Source: Lates calcarifer
Lineage: Eukaryota > Chordata > Actinopteri > Centropomidae
Direction of reading: 5' to 3'
Length of the DNA stretch: 64,000 nucleotides
Assembly (NCBI RefSeq): GCF_001640805.2
Contig: NC_066833.1
Coordinates: 13,472,183 to 13,536,182 of the forward strand
How positions within the stretch are numbered: position 1 is the stretch's first letter; every line of letters begins with the position of its first letter. Positions 1-13,113 of this stretch are shown in pieces. The translations under genes and the position numbers were made by a program. The notes under the pieces were generated by a model that made no database searches, was not told where the DNA came from, and saw only the letters and a program-made list of their open reading frames with translations.

Positions 1-636
1 AGCTGAACAATGTTTTAGCATTTCCAGCTGGGCATTCTAAGTAGAGGGCTCGTATCTTCTTGTCTCTCCTATATGATGACAGAACAGCCAAAGACGCAGT
101 CATGAATGTTAACTGATGCTGTGATCAAACTGGGTCGCTTCCTGTATATGGATGCAAACATCTAGCTATGTCAGCAGCGGGATGAAGAAGAAAGTTCTGG
201 GAGAGGACAGCTAAGAAGGCATCCTCATTCCTCCCACTTAAATCACACTGTTAAACCGGTGTGCCTATGAGAAAGGCACTTAGTTGGCAAATGCTGCACA
301 TTATTGTTTTCTTTTTATGTGATTTTTTAAAACTGCTTACTAAATTTTGCTTTTTCTTTAAATGTTATTGCGTCCAGCGCACAGTAAAATTTGAGAAAGG
401 CAAAAATCTCATAAAATACAAACAAATTCTGATTATTTTGTTCTCACAGATCGAAAATATCTGCATCACCAAACTAGAGAATCATCTGAATTGTTTTTGT
501 TTTCCCAAACTCGGTAGCACTTTAGAAAGACAAAAAAGGTCATGTGCCTGGAAAGGTCCACTGACATTCTTCATGTAATGGGGGTAATGTGTATACTGTA
601 TATGTGCTGTCCTCCTTGTCAGCGCAGTATCTGTCC
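1..636 (-). other. edar: edar 3' UTR and downstream flank
   Basis: Downstream of the edar stop codon on the minus strand. I see no AATAAA or ATTAAA on the minus strand in this stretch, so the polyadenylation site either uses a variant signal or lies beyond the window. No coding exon of another gene is recognisable. Confidence 0.5.
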
Positions 637-1082
637 CTACATACATGTATACTGTAAGGTATCCAAGTCTCTGAAGTCTCCGCTACGCCACATATCTAGA
701 CACTGGCACAGCGCTGGGAGGGGGATGAGTACGGGGATGGACAGACCAGCTGGCTGTGAAAACTGCTGATGCCTTGCCGTCCGGCCACTGCCTGCCATCT
801 CACTGCTGCCTAGCACATCAGAGCAGAGTGACTCCACGGCGTCCAGCCTCTCGATCTGTACCAGGCGGCTCAGGAGGTCTGGGATGCTGTAGCCCGCCGT
901 GCTCACCCTCTCGAAGAGCTGCAGGCCATCACTCATGCCACCGATCTCGTCGCGCTTCAGGCCGAAACTCTCAGCCAGGTGCCTCCACGTCTTCACCACG
1001 GCTGCCTCGCTGCTGTAGGAGGAGCTCAGCATGCGGCTGGCCTTCTCCAGACAGTCGAAGGGAAGCTCTGTGGGGCTCAGGC
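637..1082 (-). CDS. edar: edar exon 12: death domain and stop
   Basis: Residues 396-543. [13 protein letters not shown] is identical to human, and [20 protein letters not shown] and [13 protein letters not shown] are identical within the death domain that recruits EDARADD. The residue matching human V370 (a known human variant position) is valine here (V424). The frame runs 57 residues past the domain end, against about 16 in human; the tail ([14 protein letters not shown] onward) is not recognisable and base composition changes along it, so the stop at 637-639 is real in this sequence but the tail is poorly supported as conserved. Confidence 0.95.
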
Positions 1083-4000
1083 CTGGAGAGGGACAGGAGT
1101 GTTAGAACTGACTGAATATTACACTAACATAGTCTGCTGCGTAAAGATTTGGCTTAAATTTTGAGCTGTGCCATTGGCGTTGTTCTAGGGCTAGAAATGT
1201 TGGTGTGTTGGTCAGTCCACCACTTTGGTCCACTGAAATACGATAAGTCTAAAAAGATGCAATTTTAAGTATTAGGGTGAAATTATTTTTTAAATCAATA
1301 CATGCCCACACCTTTATTATTTATTCATTTATAAGTAATTTTGTCACTGGACTGTCACTTGAGTTGGATTCTTGTTTACTTGTGGAAAATAAGTCAGTGT
1401 AATGTGGTATGTGACTTCTTTCAGATGCACTTTCACTTCCTGAGGTGATTTTCTTGAAATTGACAGTCAATATAATTTCTCCTTTCAACACAGTCTATAA
1501 AAAGAGTTCCTCTTCACCAGGAAAAGTGAAATGTCTCCTAGGTATAGGCAGAAATAAGTTCTTAATTACAAGGCTCTGTAAGATTTTCCTGTGCGACACA
1601 CTCACCCTCTGTCACATTGCAGGCTCTGGCATATAGATCCAGGATCTTTTTCCTTCGACTCTGTAGCATCTGTGTGGTAAAAAAAAAACACAAAAAACGG
1701 CTCTTTGTGATTTCCAGATGATACTGAACTGAGGATCTGTTCATAATCATATTTTTTACTGCAGTAACATCTTTAAAAGCTCCTCCTTCCCTACCCCTGG
1801 GGTTTTATTGTTGTTATTGATTGCGTTCACACTGCTGATGTGATTAGTGCTGGCAATGTGGTTGACATTGCCAATGTGGTTGGGGCTCGGGATGTTGTTG
1901 GCCTGGCCAGCTGTGATGGCGGGGGTCCCGTTGCAGGCATGGTCGCTCTCCAGCAACCCGAGAGAGAGCAGGCAGAGGTCGGGCTTGTTGCCCAGGTTGA
2001 CGAGGCCCAGGTTGGGGTTGGGGCTGCTGGTGTCGGCCGATCCCTGTTTCTCCGACGCTGCCTCCTCGTCACTGTCGATGCTGCGGCTCAACAGCTGCTC
2101 GTTCTCTGATGACGCGTCATTTTCACTGCACACACAAAGACACATATTTGAACATGTGCACATATTCTCTGGTATGTTATTTCTTGGCCAGGAGCTAAGA
2201 GATGACTTTTGTTATGATTCTACACTACATAAATAAAATTGAATTGAATTTAATTAAATGAGCTTTATATGTGCTGGTAGGTGGATTTTGTCACATACTA
2301 ATTCTGGTTCCAGTAATCTGCAGTATATATAGATCTGATTTTATACTCATATAGTTAACGGTGATGGTGACAGCTAATGCACAGAGAATGCACAAATTTA
2401 ACGGGAACTTTGACCAATGAAAATGGGTTGTAGAAAAATACTGTTGCTTTGTTGCCATTGGTGCTGATGTTTCTAAGCTGTTCCTGTGATTGACTGAAAT
2501 AGCCCCGCGCTTTACAACATGATACCATGTAATATCAGTTTATTACCTATCCTCTCCCTCTCGGTGCCTGCTCAGGATTTTCTCGCAAAAGCACCTTGTT
2601 GACAGAGAATGCCATTGTTTCGCAGTCCCACGCTCTTTTCCTCTACACACACACACACAGACACACACACACTCACACACACACAAAATGGCATTGTTTC
2701 CCGGACATCTAACACCCACACTGGCAGCTACAGCAGTGAGTTAGCACATCCTTTGGCATGCTGCTGTACCACACTGTTTATTGCTATTGATGCTGAAGAG
2801 TGTGTGTGTGTATCTCACCTATTGTCTAATTTATACCCCTTCTGTCTATTGGAACAGTGAACGAATCTAAGCACACATTTGTGCACAAATGCTTACTGTA
2901 GTTTTGTGTGCAGCGCTGTACCTTACTGTATGCTATCATGTATTTCCACACTTCCTCTGTATATTAGCCACTGGTGCCTATAAAGCAGCATTGTCTGCAC
3001 ATGGGGGATGAAATGTATGCAGAAAGATGAAGGTGAGAAAACTGTTGTCCTTTTGTTGTCTGCCAGGACATGCTTTCACCTGGTGGTGGTTTTAGGTGAA
3101 ACCTGGAATAAATACCCCTATCCACTCTGACAACTACCCCCTCTGTCTGTCTGTCAGTGTTTGCTAGGCTTCAGGGCTCATCTATCCTACACCTCACACA
3201 CACACACCCCAAAAAACCCACCTCTTTGCCTGCTCCAAAGCCACATAATGGCTGTCTGCTTCATTGAAAACAAAAAAAAGCCTCAACTGAACTTGCTTTT
3301 AACATACCTTACTCACACACACACACACACACACACACACTACACACATAGCAAGAAAGGAAAAAAAAAAAGGCCAGCAGCAATGATACTACTACTGCAG
3401 TGACTTGTTCTGTGGTGGCTTAATTACGGGCAGATGCTGAGAAAATGATAAAAGCTTCTTTCTTTTGTGCAGCGTCTCTGTGTCGCCGCATACAAATGGA
3501 AACACACACCCATAACACACTCAAAGATCAGGATACAATTGGGTTTAACAAACATACCATATATATATACAGTATAATACTGATATATCCAAGATATAAA
3601 CAATATATATACTGTACACATACACAATTTAGCCATAGCATTAAAACCGATGACTGAATCATTGTTATTTTTATCATATTAAAATGCTTGTTGTTTGTGA
3701 ATTAGAGGCAGTTGTGGTGAACTGAAAAACAACACAAAATGGGTTGGTCGTACAATCTGAACATTTTTGAAGAGAAAATGGGAACACATCTTTGTAACAG
3801 TCGTAAATCCCTCCCAAACCTCAGTGGATTAATTAAAACATGACTGGGGTTAAGGCTAGAGAAGAAAAAGTTATTAGAAAGGGTGCAGTTGTTTGTGAAA
3901 CAGCAGACGTCTCTCACCTTTTAACCGCCTTCTGAGGAGGGGCTTTTAGTTTGTCAAACTCGTCTTTTTCGGAGTAGATCACGACATTGTCTAAGCGAGA

Positions 4001-4894
4001 AAATGAGAGGACATACAGATTTACAGGTGTTTTTTTTTCTCACAAATTCAAATATATCTAACAGAGCGAGAAGTTTAGTAATGTTAATGCCTACTTTGTG
4101 GACTTTTGTTGCTAATAAAGACCGGATTAAATCCTCTTTTTTCAATAGATGCTGGCATGAGTTGACGCACACACAAGAGAACAGATTCCTGAGGCTAAAA
4201 GGATTTTTACCATGAACAGAGGAACTACAGTTGGAACGATGTATAAAATGATTACAGTGACTATTATGTTAAATTACACTTACATCACAGACACTGATGG
4301 GGATAGACAGCGTAATGAGTGAATACCTAAGTGGAACAAATGCTGTGTCTGTGTGTGTGTGTGAGACAGAGAAAAACAGAGAGGGGTGTGTGTGAATTTA
4401 AGCATCTGTGTCTTTCATCTCACAGCCTTATTAAGTCAGTGTCTACATGAGTGACAGCTAGCTCCGGTAGAGCTCCAAGCAATGGGCTTCTCTCCCACAT
4501 ACACACACTAGTCAACCCAAATTCATTCACAGTGACACACACACACACACACTAATGATAACTCAACATTCAGTAACAATGCAGATATTTATTTTTTATA
4601 CTTAAAAAATTCATACTTAAAACCACCCTATCATGTTTTTTTTGCCATTACATTGTTAATTTAGCAACCTAGTCACACCACATAATGTGTTTGTGGCCGC
4701 AGATACAGTAAGTGTGTGTGTATGTGTGTGTTCTCATCTACACCACGTGTAAGTGGTTAGTCAGTCAGTCTGGGAATGAAATTGAACAGAGCATTATTGT
4801 CAGAAGAAATGGCGCCTAAAGCAATGTATGGCTTTAGCTTTGGAGGCTTCACATTCCACCATGATGTATTCATCATACTGCAGGTCTGTCAACC

Positions 4895-4933
<39 letters not shown>

Positions 4934-6267
4934 CACAAGCACACACTTGCTTTTGTAAAAATCACACTAAAGATCATTTGCACATTCATACTACACTGAC
5001 ACACTGGAGCTAACACTGTTTTAACATTTAGATGTGATTCAGTTAGATTTGATGAGATGATATGATTTGTTACATAACTAATACAGATGTGATGAGCATT
5101 GCACGGGGTGTTGTAGGGCAATTTTATAGACGTAGGCTTGACCACAGATAACACACGGTGTTTGGGCTTAACATAAGCCAGTCGTGCAGTTACCTGAATC
5201 AAGGTTAGGAAGGATTTTGCTACAGGACTCAGTAAAATTATATACTGTGTTGCTCTAATCACCACTGGGCAATATGTGTTTATGGCTCAACTGGCTGTCA
5301 CGCAAATTGTGTGCTGTGTCACTGTTTTTATTTTGGAGTAATTTTATAGTCGGTAAAGCTGAGAGTAAGAAAAAAATTAATTACAGTTTGTCTTGTGACT
5401 ATAATTATGTAGCTTCGTGTGCCTTTGTTCTATTAGTAGTGTATTCTTAAGTAGTCTAAGTTTAAACTGCATCTGTTATTGAGTCTATGTTTTGTAGGCT
5501 CTTCTTTAGGAACTGCAATGTGCGCGTGGGGTTTACGGAAACATGGTAATGATCAGTGACTGTTTATTTTTACAGATATGAAAACACTGACAATGGTAGA
5601 GAAGAAAAAACAGATGGTCTGTACATAAAGAGTCTCTAATGTCACAGAATAATTGTTTTTTCATGCTTTACTTTGTTTCTGCATTTTATTTTTGTTTTGG
5701 GTTTTTTTTTCAGGTCATAAGGAACTATTTCAGTATATCCTTTTAAACTTTCTGAATTACAGAAGAAATATCTTAGAGTATGTATTCTGTGTGATATCAA
5801 AGTACTGTGTCCCATGGTTTAAGAATTAAATTTGTGTCCGACAGTTTTAATGTGTAGTCCTCTGAGAGATTAAAGTAACATTAATGGCTCAAACAGTGAG
5901 TTCCTCACCTACTCACAAAGTATTATGTTTTTGCATTTAAATCTCACAACTTGTTTCCAGAGACCTGGATCTCAGCCCTTATTATGGTCCTGAGAAACCT
6001 GGATATGCTAGATGGAGTAAGCATGCCTGTACCCATGCATATGGCCAAAAAGATGGATAATGTTAGGATCATGTATACAAGGATATGAGTAACAAGATTA
6101 CTTATGTTTCATGTTAACATTACATTGAGAATATAATGAAAACAAGGATAACGCTCATGGCCAGGACACTAATGTGCCTGTCAATAAATTCATTGCTTTT
6201 ACTATTAGGAAGTGGAATTGAGTCAGTTTGTCTGAGACACCAAACGGGGCCATTAAGAAGTGGGTGT

Positions 6268-6309
<42 letters not shown>

Positions 6310-9300
6310 ATGCATCATGTCTCACCAGGGACATCTTTCTTGTCTTCCTGTTTGTTGGTCTGAGCCTCCACTGCCTTCACAACTTGTCCGGAACAACATG
6401 CTGCACAGACGCACACACGGAACATCATTAAACACAAACGCCAACCTTTAAGATGAGATTGTGTATGTGAGTGTGTTAGTGTCTCACCCTGGCCGCTCGG
6501 TTTGGTCTTGAGGATGTAAAACATGATAATGAGGACGATGGCGATGGCCATGATGAAGATGGTTGACATGGCGATAATTAGAGCCGTCGCTAGGTGACCC
6601 TGTCCATTTGAACCTGGAACATGGAGCCAGTGATGCACAGTTTGTAATGTTTTGAGTGTTTTCAGTTTGAATGTGTGTGTATATTTGAAAAAGCGATAAA
6701 GACCAAAGACAACAGATAATTAATGGATGGTAACAGGAGGTAGATGAAGCTTGTCTGTGTGTATACCTTTATCCGGGTGAGGGAACACAGTAGTGCTGCC
6801 CGGGTCAATTGGAGGTTTTTCTCTTGGTCCACTGTTTCGCATGCCTGTGAAACACACACATACACACACCTCAGTCCTAGTGCATTAATTGTGCATGTTT
6901 CTCCCGTTTGCTCATACATTTATTACAGGCAGAACCTTAGTTACTACTGAATACCATTATCAGGTGGTTAACAAACACATTCTAACCTGTAGTCGGTTTA
7001 GATTTTCTAGTTCACCTCAGTTCTATGCACTTTTCCACACACAGTTTGTGTGTGTGAACCACTCAGGAGATGAATTTAAACCTTCATTGCTGTGAAATGT
7101 AGTTATTTTCTTTCTTGCCAAGAGTTAGATGAAATTAACATTATTATGATGTCTTTACAGTAAATATGAAGCTACTGGCAGCAGCTGGTTAGATTAGCTT
7201 AGCACAAAAGGACTGGAAACAGGTGGAAACAGCTAGCCTGGCCCAATCTGAAATACATGGTAACATTTTAAGCAACATATACCTGTTATGCAAACATATT
7301 ATAACATTTATACAAGATATAAATCTAAATCAGCGAGCTTCAGAGGTGCCTATAGGTGGATTTTGTTACATTTTGACAGAGCCAGCTAGCTGCTTCCCCC
7401 TGTTTCCAGTCATGGTGCTAAGCTAAGCTAACTGGCTGTAACACATGCACTGTACAGATGTGACAGTATTATCAATCTTCTCATTTAAATCTTGGCGAGG
7501 AAGAAGAATAAGCAAACTATCCCCTTCATAGTCAAATGAATAGTGCATCACCAGTTATTTCCAAAAACAGAAATATATTGCAGATTGTTCCAAGAGGAAG
7601 GCATCATAAAAACTGTGAAGTTTCAATTTGTTACTGGCAGAGTTAACATCCCGTCATTCACTGGTTTTGGCATGTTAGCTTTGGCATTTTATGGACATTT
7701 TTTCCCAATAGTGTTGCATCACACCATTTTGCAAGCATTAACATTTCACAAAAGCAAATCATCTGCACTGACAGCAGTTTGTCCTAAACTTCATCTTTGT
7801 CAGATCTTCTCCTGCCATAGTAGACAAACTTATGTTGGGAAGGTTGGATACTATGAAGCAATTATCCATCCAGACTCTTTCTCTCTTCCTATTGCCGCCA
7901 GCTCCCCTCCCACCTTTCTCCCCCCTCTGACTTTCTTTCTGGATTATTCATCAACTGTTTTTCCTCGCTCTTAATGGAGCTGTAAACGCCTGGCAGCTCA
8001 TAAATCAGCTCTTTTAATCAGTCTTTTATTTCCCCAAGTTGATATACTGTACACCTCTTTGGCATGTGCCCTACCGCTTCCTGTGGTCTCAGATACTCAT
8101 GTCATCACACACACACCACACACACACATATCATTGCCCTGTGGCTGCAGACATTAACTCTGGGTATGTGTTTACACTCTCTGGATAAGGATATGAGCCT
8201 GAACTGGAATTCTGTTTAGCGTCTTGCGGTTTCATCTCTTAATCATGTCTCCAAGGCTGAACACACACTGCAAAATGATAATTCTGCAGGGCAATCTGGA
8301 GACTCAGGTCCAAACAAACTGAGAGGAGCAGAATTACAGAGCAGCACCGATAAAAAAATAAAATAAAAAAATAAATCAAAGCATTTTTGTTTGAGGTGAG
8401 AATCATGATACCTCTGTAAGCGGGGATGAATCGAAGGTTAACTTCTGATAAATACTTCTGTGTTAAATTGTGATATAAACCACATGTATCTGGTATCCCC
8501 GAAGGCACATAACTTTGTTCTTACAGTTAGTGCAGACTGAAGTTTCTGAGGACAGTAAAAACACAATCTTTTTTTAAGTATTTAGTTGTATTGGCAGCAG
8601 ACAGGAAAAGGGACAAGTGGCAGCAAAAGACAATAAAAATTAAAAGTTTCAGCGATGCTTACAGACTTATAAAGTCTGCCTGCCAAAGAGTAGCAACAGC
8701 AAGCACTAACACGCTAATCATCTTTCTTTCTCATACCCACAGAAGTTTTAATTATCACACACACAGAGCTAGGCAGGAGCCAGGGTAATTTACAGATTAC
8801 ATGGCGAGTGTCAGCCTGCCTTCACCCTGAGCAAGTAGAACTCCCAGCCTTCAGCTCCTTTTTTATTTACTGTTGGGTGGGGGTTGGAGGGTTGAGGTGG
8901 CTCATCTAAAGGGGTTTAATTAAAATGTGCCACAACCTGATTTAACACATTGGCAGAAATAGAAGATGCTCTGTGTGACGTTATCTTTTATCCAGACTAA
9001 TGAACCTTATTTCAGAACTGTTTTGTACTAACCGCTTGCTTTTCTAGATTTAATCCCCATTACTGACTGATACAAAGCAAGAGTAATTACACCCATATCA
9101 GGTTATTGTCATAAGAAATAGTGATACATTTTTGTTTGTTTGTTTGTTTGTTTTTTTCATTTTTGAAACAGACATGGGCAGTTAGCAAGCAGAAGTAATA
9201 TATATATGTGTTGAATGATAAATCTGTGGACAAAATAAAATGAGCCACCAAATTAGCTGTTTTTGTTGGAATCACTCTGTCTCTCTTACTCACACTTCTT

Positions 9301-12300
9301 CACAGCATCATTCACTCATTTACATGCCTGGGAGAAACAATTAGGGTGCTGTTGAAATGCAAGTGTTTATTCATACACACACATACACACACACACATCT
9401 ACTCCTGCTCCTACTTCACACCCTCTCCTCTGCAGGCCCAGGCTGCTTTTTGGGGTTTTTGTCTTTCAAAACACACTCATTAAATATGACAAAATAACAA
9501 CACAACTCATTTCCAGGCTCTTAAGTTACACTCAAGGGGAATTTGAGCAATTATGGGCCCATAAATATCATTGCCATAGCAGTATATATATCAGTGACCG
9601 TCAATAACAATGTTCAGGACTTGCTTACATTCCCTCATTTTTGGATTATTATTGTGATCTGTTTGTGACGTCTGAACCAAGGCACTGAAGGCAAATAACA
9701 GGACAGTGGAAATATTTGGCTCCTGCATTGCAAAAAAATACTCATCTTTCTGCAGCTTTAAGAGATACAGAATAATCAAACTTGCCTACATACCTATCAT
9801 AATGTTGCAGTTTTCTTGTGTACACTACCACCACTGTCAGATGCAAATATACATTTTTTAAACTACCAGAAACATAGTTTTTGCTTGACTGCCATCTGCT
9901 GGGGTTTTGAGAGGTATTTACAAACAAATAAACAAATGCCTAAACTCATAGAGGACCAACGCAAGACAATGAGACAAACCAGGATATGTCACTTGACAAC
10001 ATTTACGCATTGTCTTGCAAGTGTGAGGAAATGTTTATTAACTACTAATTAATTATTTATTATCATCCAGTGATGTGGCTGCAGCAACAGTTGGCGCCAT
10101 AACACACATGCATACACACTGTACACACACAGTCAGGTATGTGGGGTAATAAGCGAGGCAGTGAGGTTATGGATGAGCTGTGAAGCTAGAGAAGCAGCGA
10201 TCCAAAGAGGAGAGGGGGGTGTTGAACTCTTTTGTATCCGTCAGTGAGGCTTGCTGACGTCAGTGACCAGAGGGCCTGGCAGAACTGAGAACTGACCTCT
10301 GATTGCTTCCCTAAACTTAGTCCAGGCTTTAAATATGTAGTACATCTGCTTTTGGACAGCCTGTCTCCTATATAGACAGAAAACTTTAATGTTTGGTAGC
10401 TTTTCATCCATCTCGAAACCAGGTCTGTGTTTGGACAGAGAAAGCTGTGAAGATAAGTGTTGAAAAAGAAAAAGGGTGAATTCATAGTTGAAAAGAGAAC
10501 AGACAGACGATGTTGGGAAGAAAGGTTGCATGTTAACAGGAAGGGAAGGTAGCAATGAAAGCATGAAGAAGTTGCTCTTACATTCTTTGGTGTTGCGGGG
10601 TGCGTTCTGGCAGGAGTGGCATACCATCCTATAGAGGTTTCTGGGTCTGTTCTCCAGCATGTAATACCTGGGAGACAAAAAATACATCAACTATGTAGCT
10701 GCACAAGACCTGGTTAGGGCTTACTGGTAACTGTGGAGGATCTCAGCCATCCAGGTCTTGTTAATCTTAAATCTTAAAGAATACTTCATAAGAGATTCCT
10801 AAAATCCTCCTTTTAATGGCTGTAAGTCAGCACCACCACTGAGTATGGCAGGTGTGAATAATGTCAGGCCTCCCTACCTTCTAGACATATTTTACCTACA
10901 CAGTGCATAAGTATGGGGAAGCAGCTGGGGTGAAAAGTTTGACTCAGTGAAGAAATGTACATAATTGATGCCCTGAAGGCACCAAACATGGCTTGGTACA
11001 GATATCGCCCTGAGTCATGAAGCGTCTATTAGAGGAAAAGAGAGAGGGAGGCAAGGCCCCCGAGTCTATGAATGAGTGGTAGTGGTATTAAATCATTTAG
11101 GCTTGAGAGCATGAGCCGAATATCCATGAGTATGTACATATAATGTATGCAGCGTGCAGGTAACTGGTGCCTTCTGGATACAGTCAGAGTAACTGGTTCA
11201 GTCTTGTGCTGAGCGACGCTTCAGCGTCACAAAACCACAAGAGTTTATTCAGAGATAATATAACAATTAAAAATGGTTAATGTTTAATACTTGATCCTTT
11301 TAAGTAAATGCACAGTAAAGCATTCATTCTTATTTTACTCAATATTTAAAAGTATGTGTTCAATGTTTTACTAGACAGTTACTGGAGTTTAGCAAAAATA
11401 TTTGGAAGATAAGGAGACACAAAAATGTACTTTTGTACTTTCTGCACATGCTGTAACACTGATATTGTGTAAGTCAAAATACAAAAACAATGCTAATATT
11501 ATTAGCAATAATGCTTTATTAAATTTATTATTAAAACATAATTGATACACGTATGATTAATAATAGTATTTTCAATGAGTCCATGTGTTCATGGCTCATA
11601 AAGATTAATCATTTGAAAGTGCTGACATTTTTTGTCACAACGGACTCATTCTCTCTTTTCTTCTGCTGAGTTACAGACTTCAGCTGAACTTTTTAACTGT
11701 CCAGACCTGTTCTTTTCTGCATCAAACATGTATAGACTCTGCTAACTGCGGCGTAGAACACCCACACATACAGAGCAGCATACTGTATACAGTACAGACA
11801 TAGAGTCAGACATAGACATAACCAAACTCAGTGTTCCCGAGCACACTCATTCCTGTAACAATCACACTAATCAAAAGCAAAAACATCCTGTGAAAGGAGA
11901 ACGAGAGCCAAGAAAACTGGAAGGCAGCAGGACAGCATCCAGACCGATGACAGGAGGAGGAGATTTCAACATTAAGTTCTCCCTGTTGGACTGGGAGAGT
12001 TATCCAATAGCCCCAAATTATGAATCTCTCATAGTTATGCCAATTCCTCCAAGACCTGCCTCATTATATATGTCCCACATTTAATCATAAATACCAGATG
12101 AAAAATTATTCAGCAGAAAAAAAGAGCAATCTCTATCCATCTCCTATCTGTTGCTTTAGAAATCATTTATGTGAGAAATAACTCCTCACAGCAGGAGATC
12201 CAAAGCAACAGGCTGAATGCTGTCAGAAAGGCACAGTTTGGTGACACAGCAAGTCAGTCTGTACAGAGGAGCCAGTGGAGGGGGGTTGATGGACGCTAGG

Positions 12301-12937
12301 GAGGGGGGAGGGAGAGGAAGGTCTGGTAACATTTAAAACATTCTTTATTGACCTAATATTTTTAAGTGACAGATGTTGCATCCACAGCTGTCATGTGCAA
12401 ATGGAGGAGTTTAGGATTTAGTGTGTGTTTGCACCCAGAGTGAGTGGACGTATTCATTTAATGGCAGCAGGGTGGTCTGTTCACATGTCAACTCATGCTA
12501 CTTTAAAGCGTATGGATACACATGCAAAGTAGTAGTCATATTGTGTAATGTAAATACCACACAGAGTATCTCTGTGTCAACTACATATTCAATGTTCAGT
12601 TTTAAATCTTGTGTCTACGTTTATGTGGTGTTTACCCCGGTAAACATGGCCCACACTCTGCATCGCTGTCCGGAGTTCCCGGTATGCGCACCGTGGCTTT
12701 GTAGAAGGCATCACAGTCTTTATGGCGTCTGCAAATCTCATACTTCCCTTTGGAAAATTTCCCCTGTGGGCACGGCACACAGGCAAAGTCCTCGTCCTTC
12801 ACGCCGTAGCCACAGGTCTGCAAAACACACAGGCACATATACTCATAAAGACACATGTACTTTCCATACTAAATGCATTTGATGTAATGTAATTTTAAAC
12901 GAACTCAACGCTCCTCAGACCAGTGAGTGTGTGCCAT

Positions 12938-12973
<36 letters not shown>

Positions 12974-13066
12974 CTGTTTCCACCCATATCTTCAGCAAAT
13001 CTGGCATTACTGTTTTGAAATGACAAAAGAGACATCTGATTGGTCACAGAGGTCCCTGTGTTTGTG

Positions 13067-13113
<47 letters not shown>

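Noticed and set aside
4873..5265. Frames rich in Val-Cys or His-Thr repeats here and at many microsatellites (for example 6228-6431, 35106-35345, 46633-46947)
   Set aside because: They are translations of CA/GT arrays, not proteins.
7543..7974. A 143-codon open frame on the plus strand
   Set aside because: No family resemblance, and it lies in an edar intron next to a fold-back element; probably chance.
12589..12882. Plus-strand and second minus-strand frames over edar exon 4
   Set aside because: Shadows of the real exon; the cysteine pattern fits only one frame.
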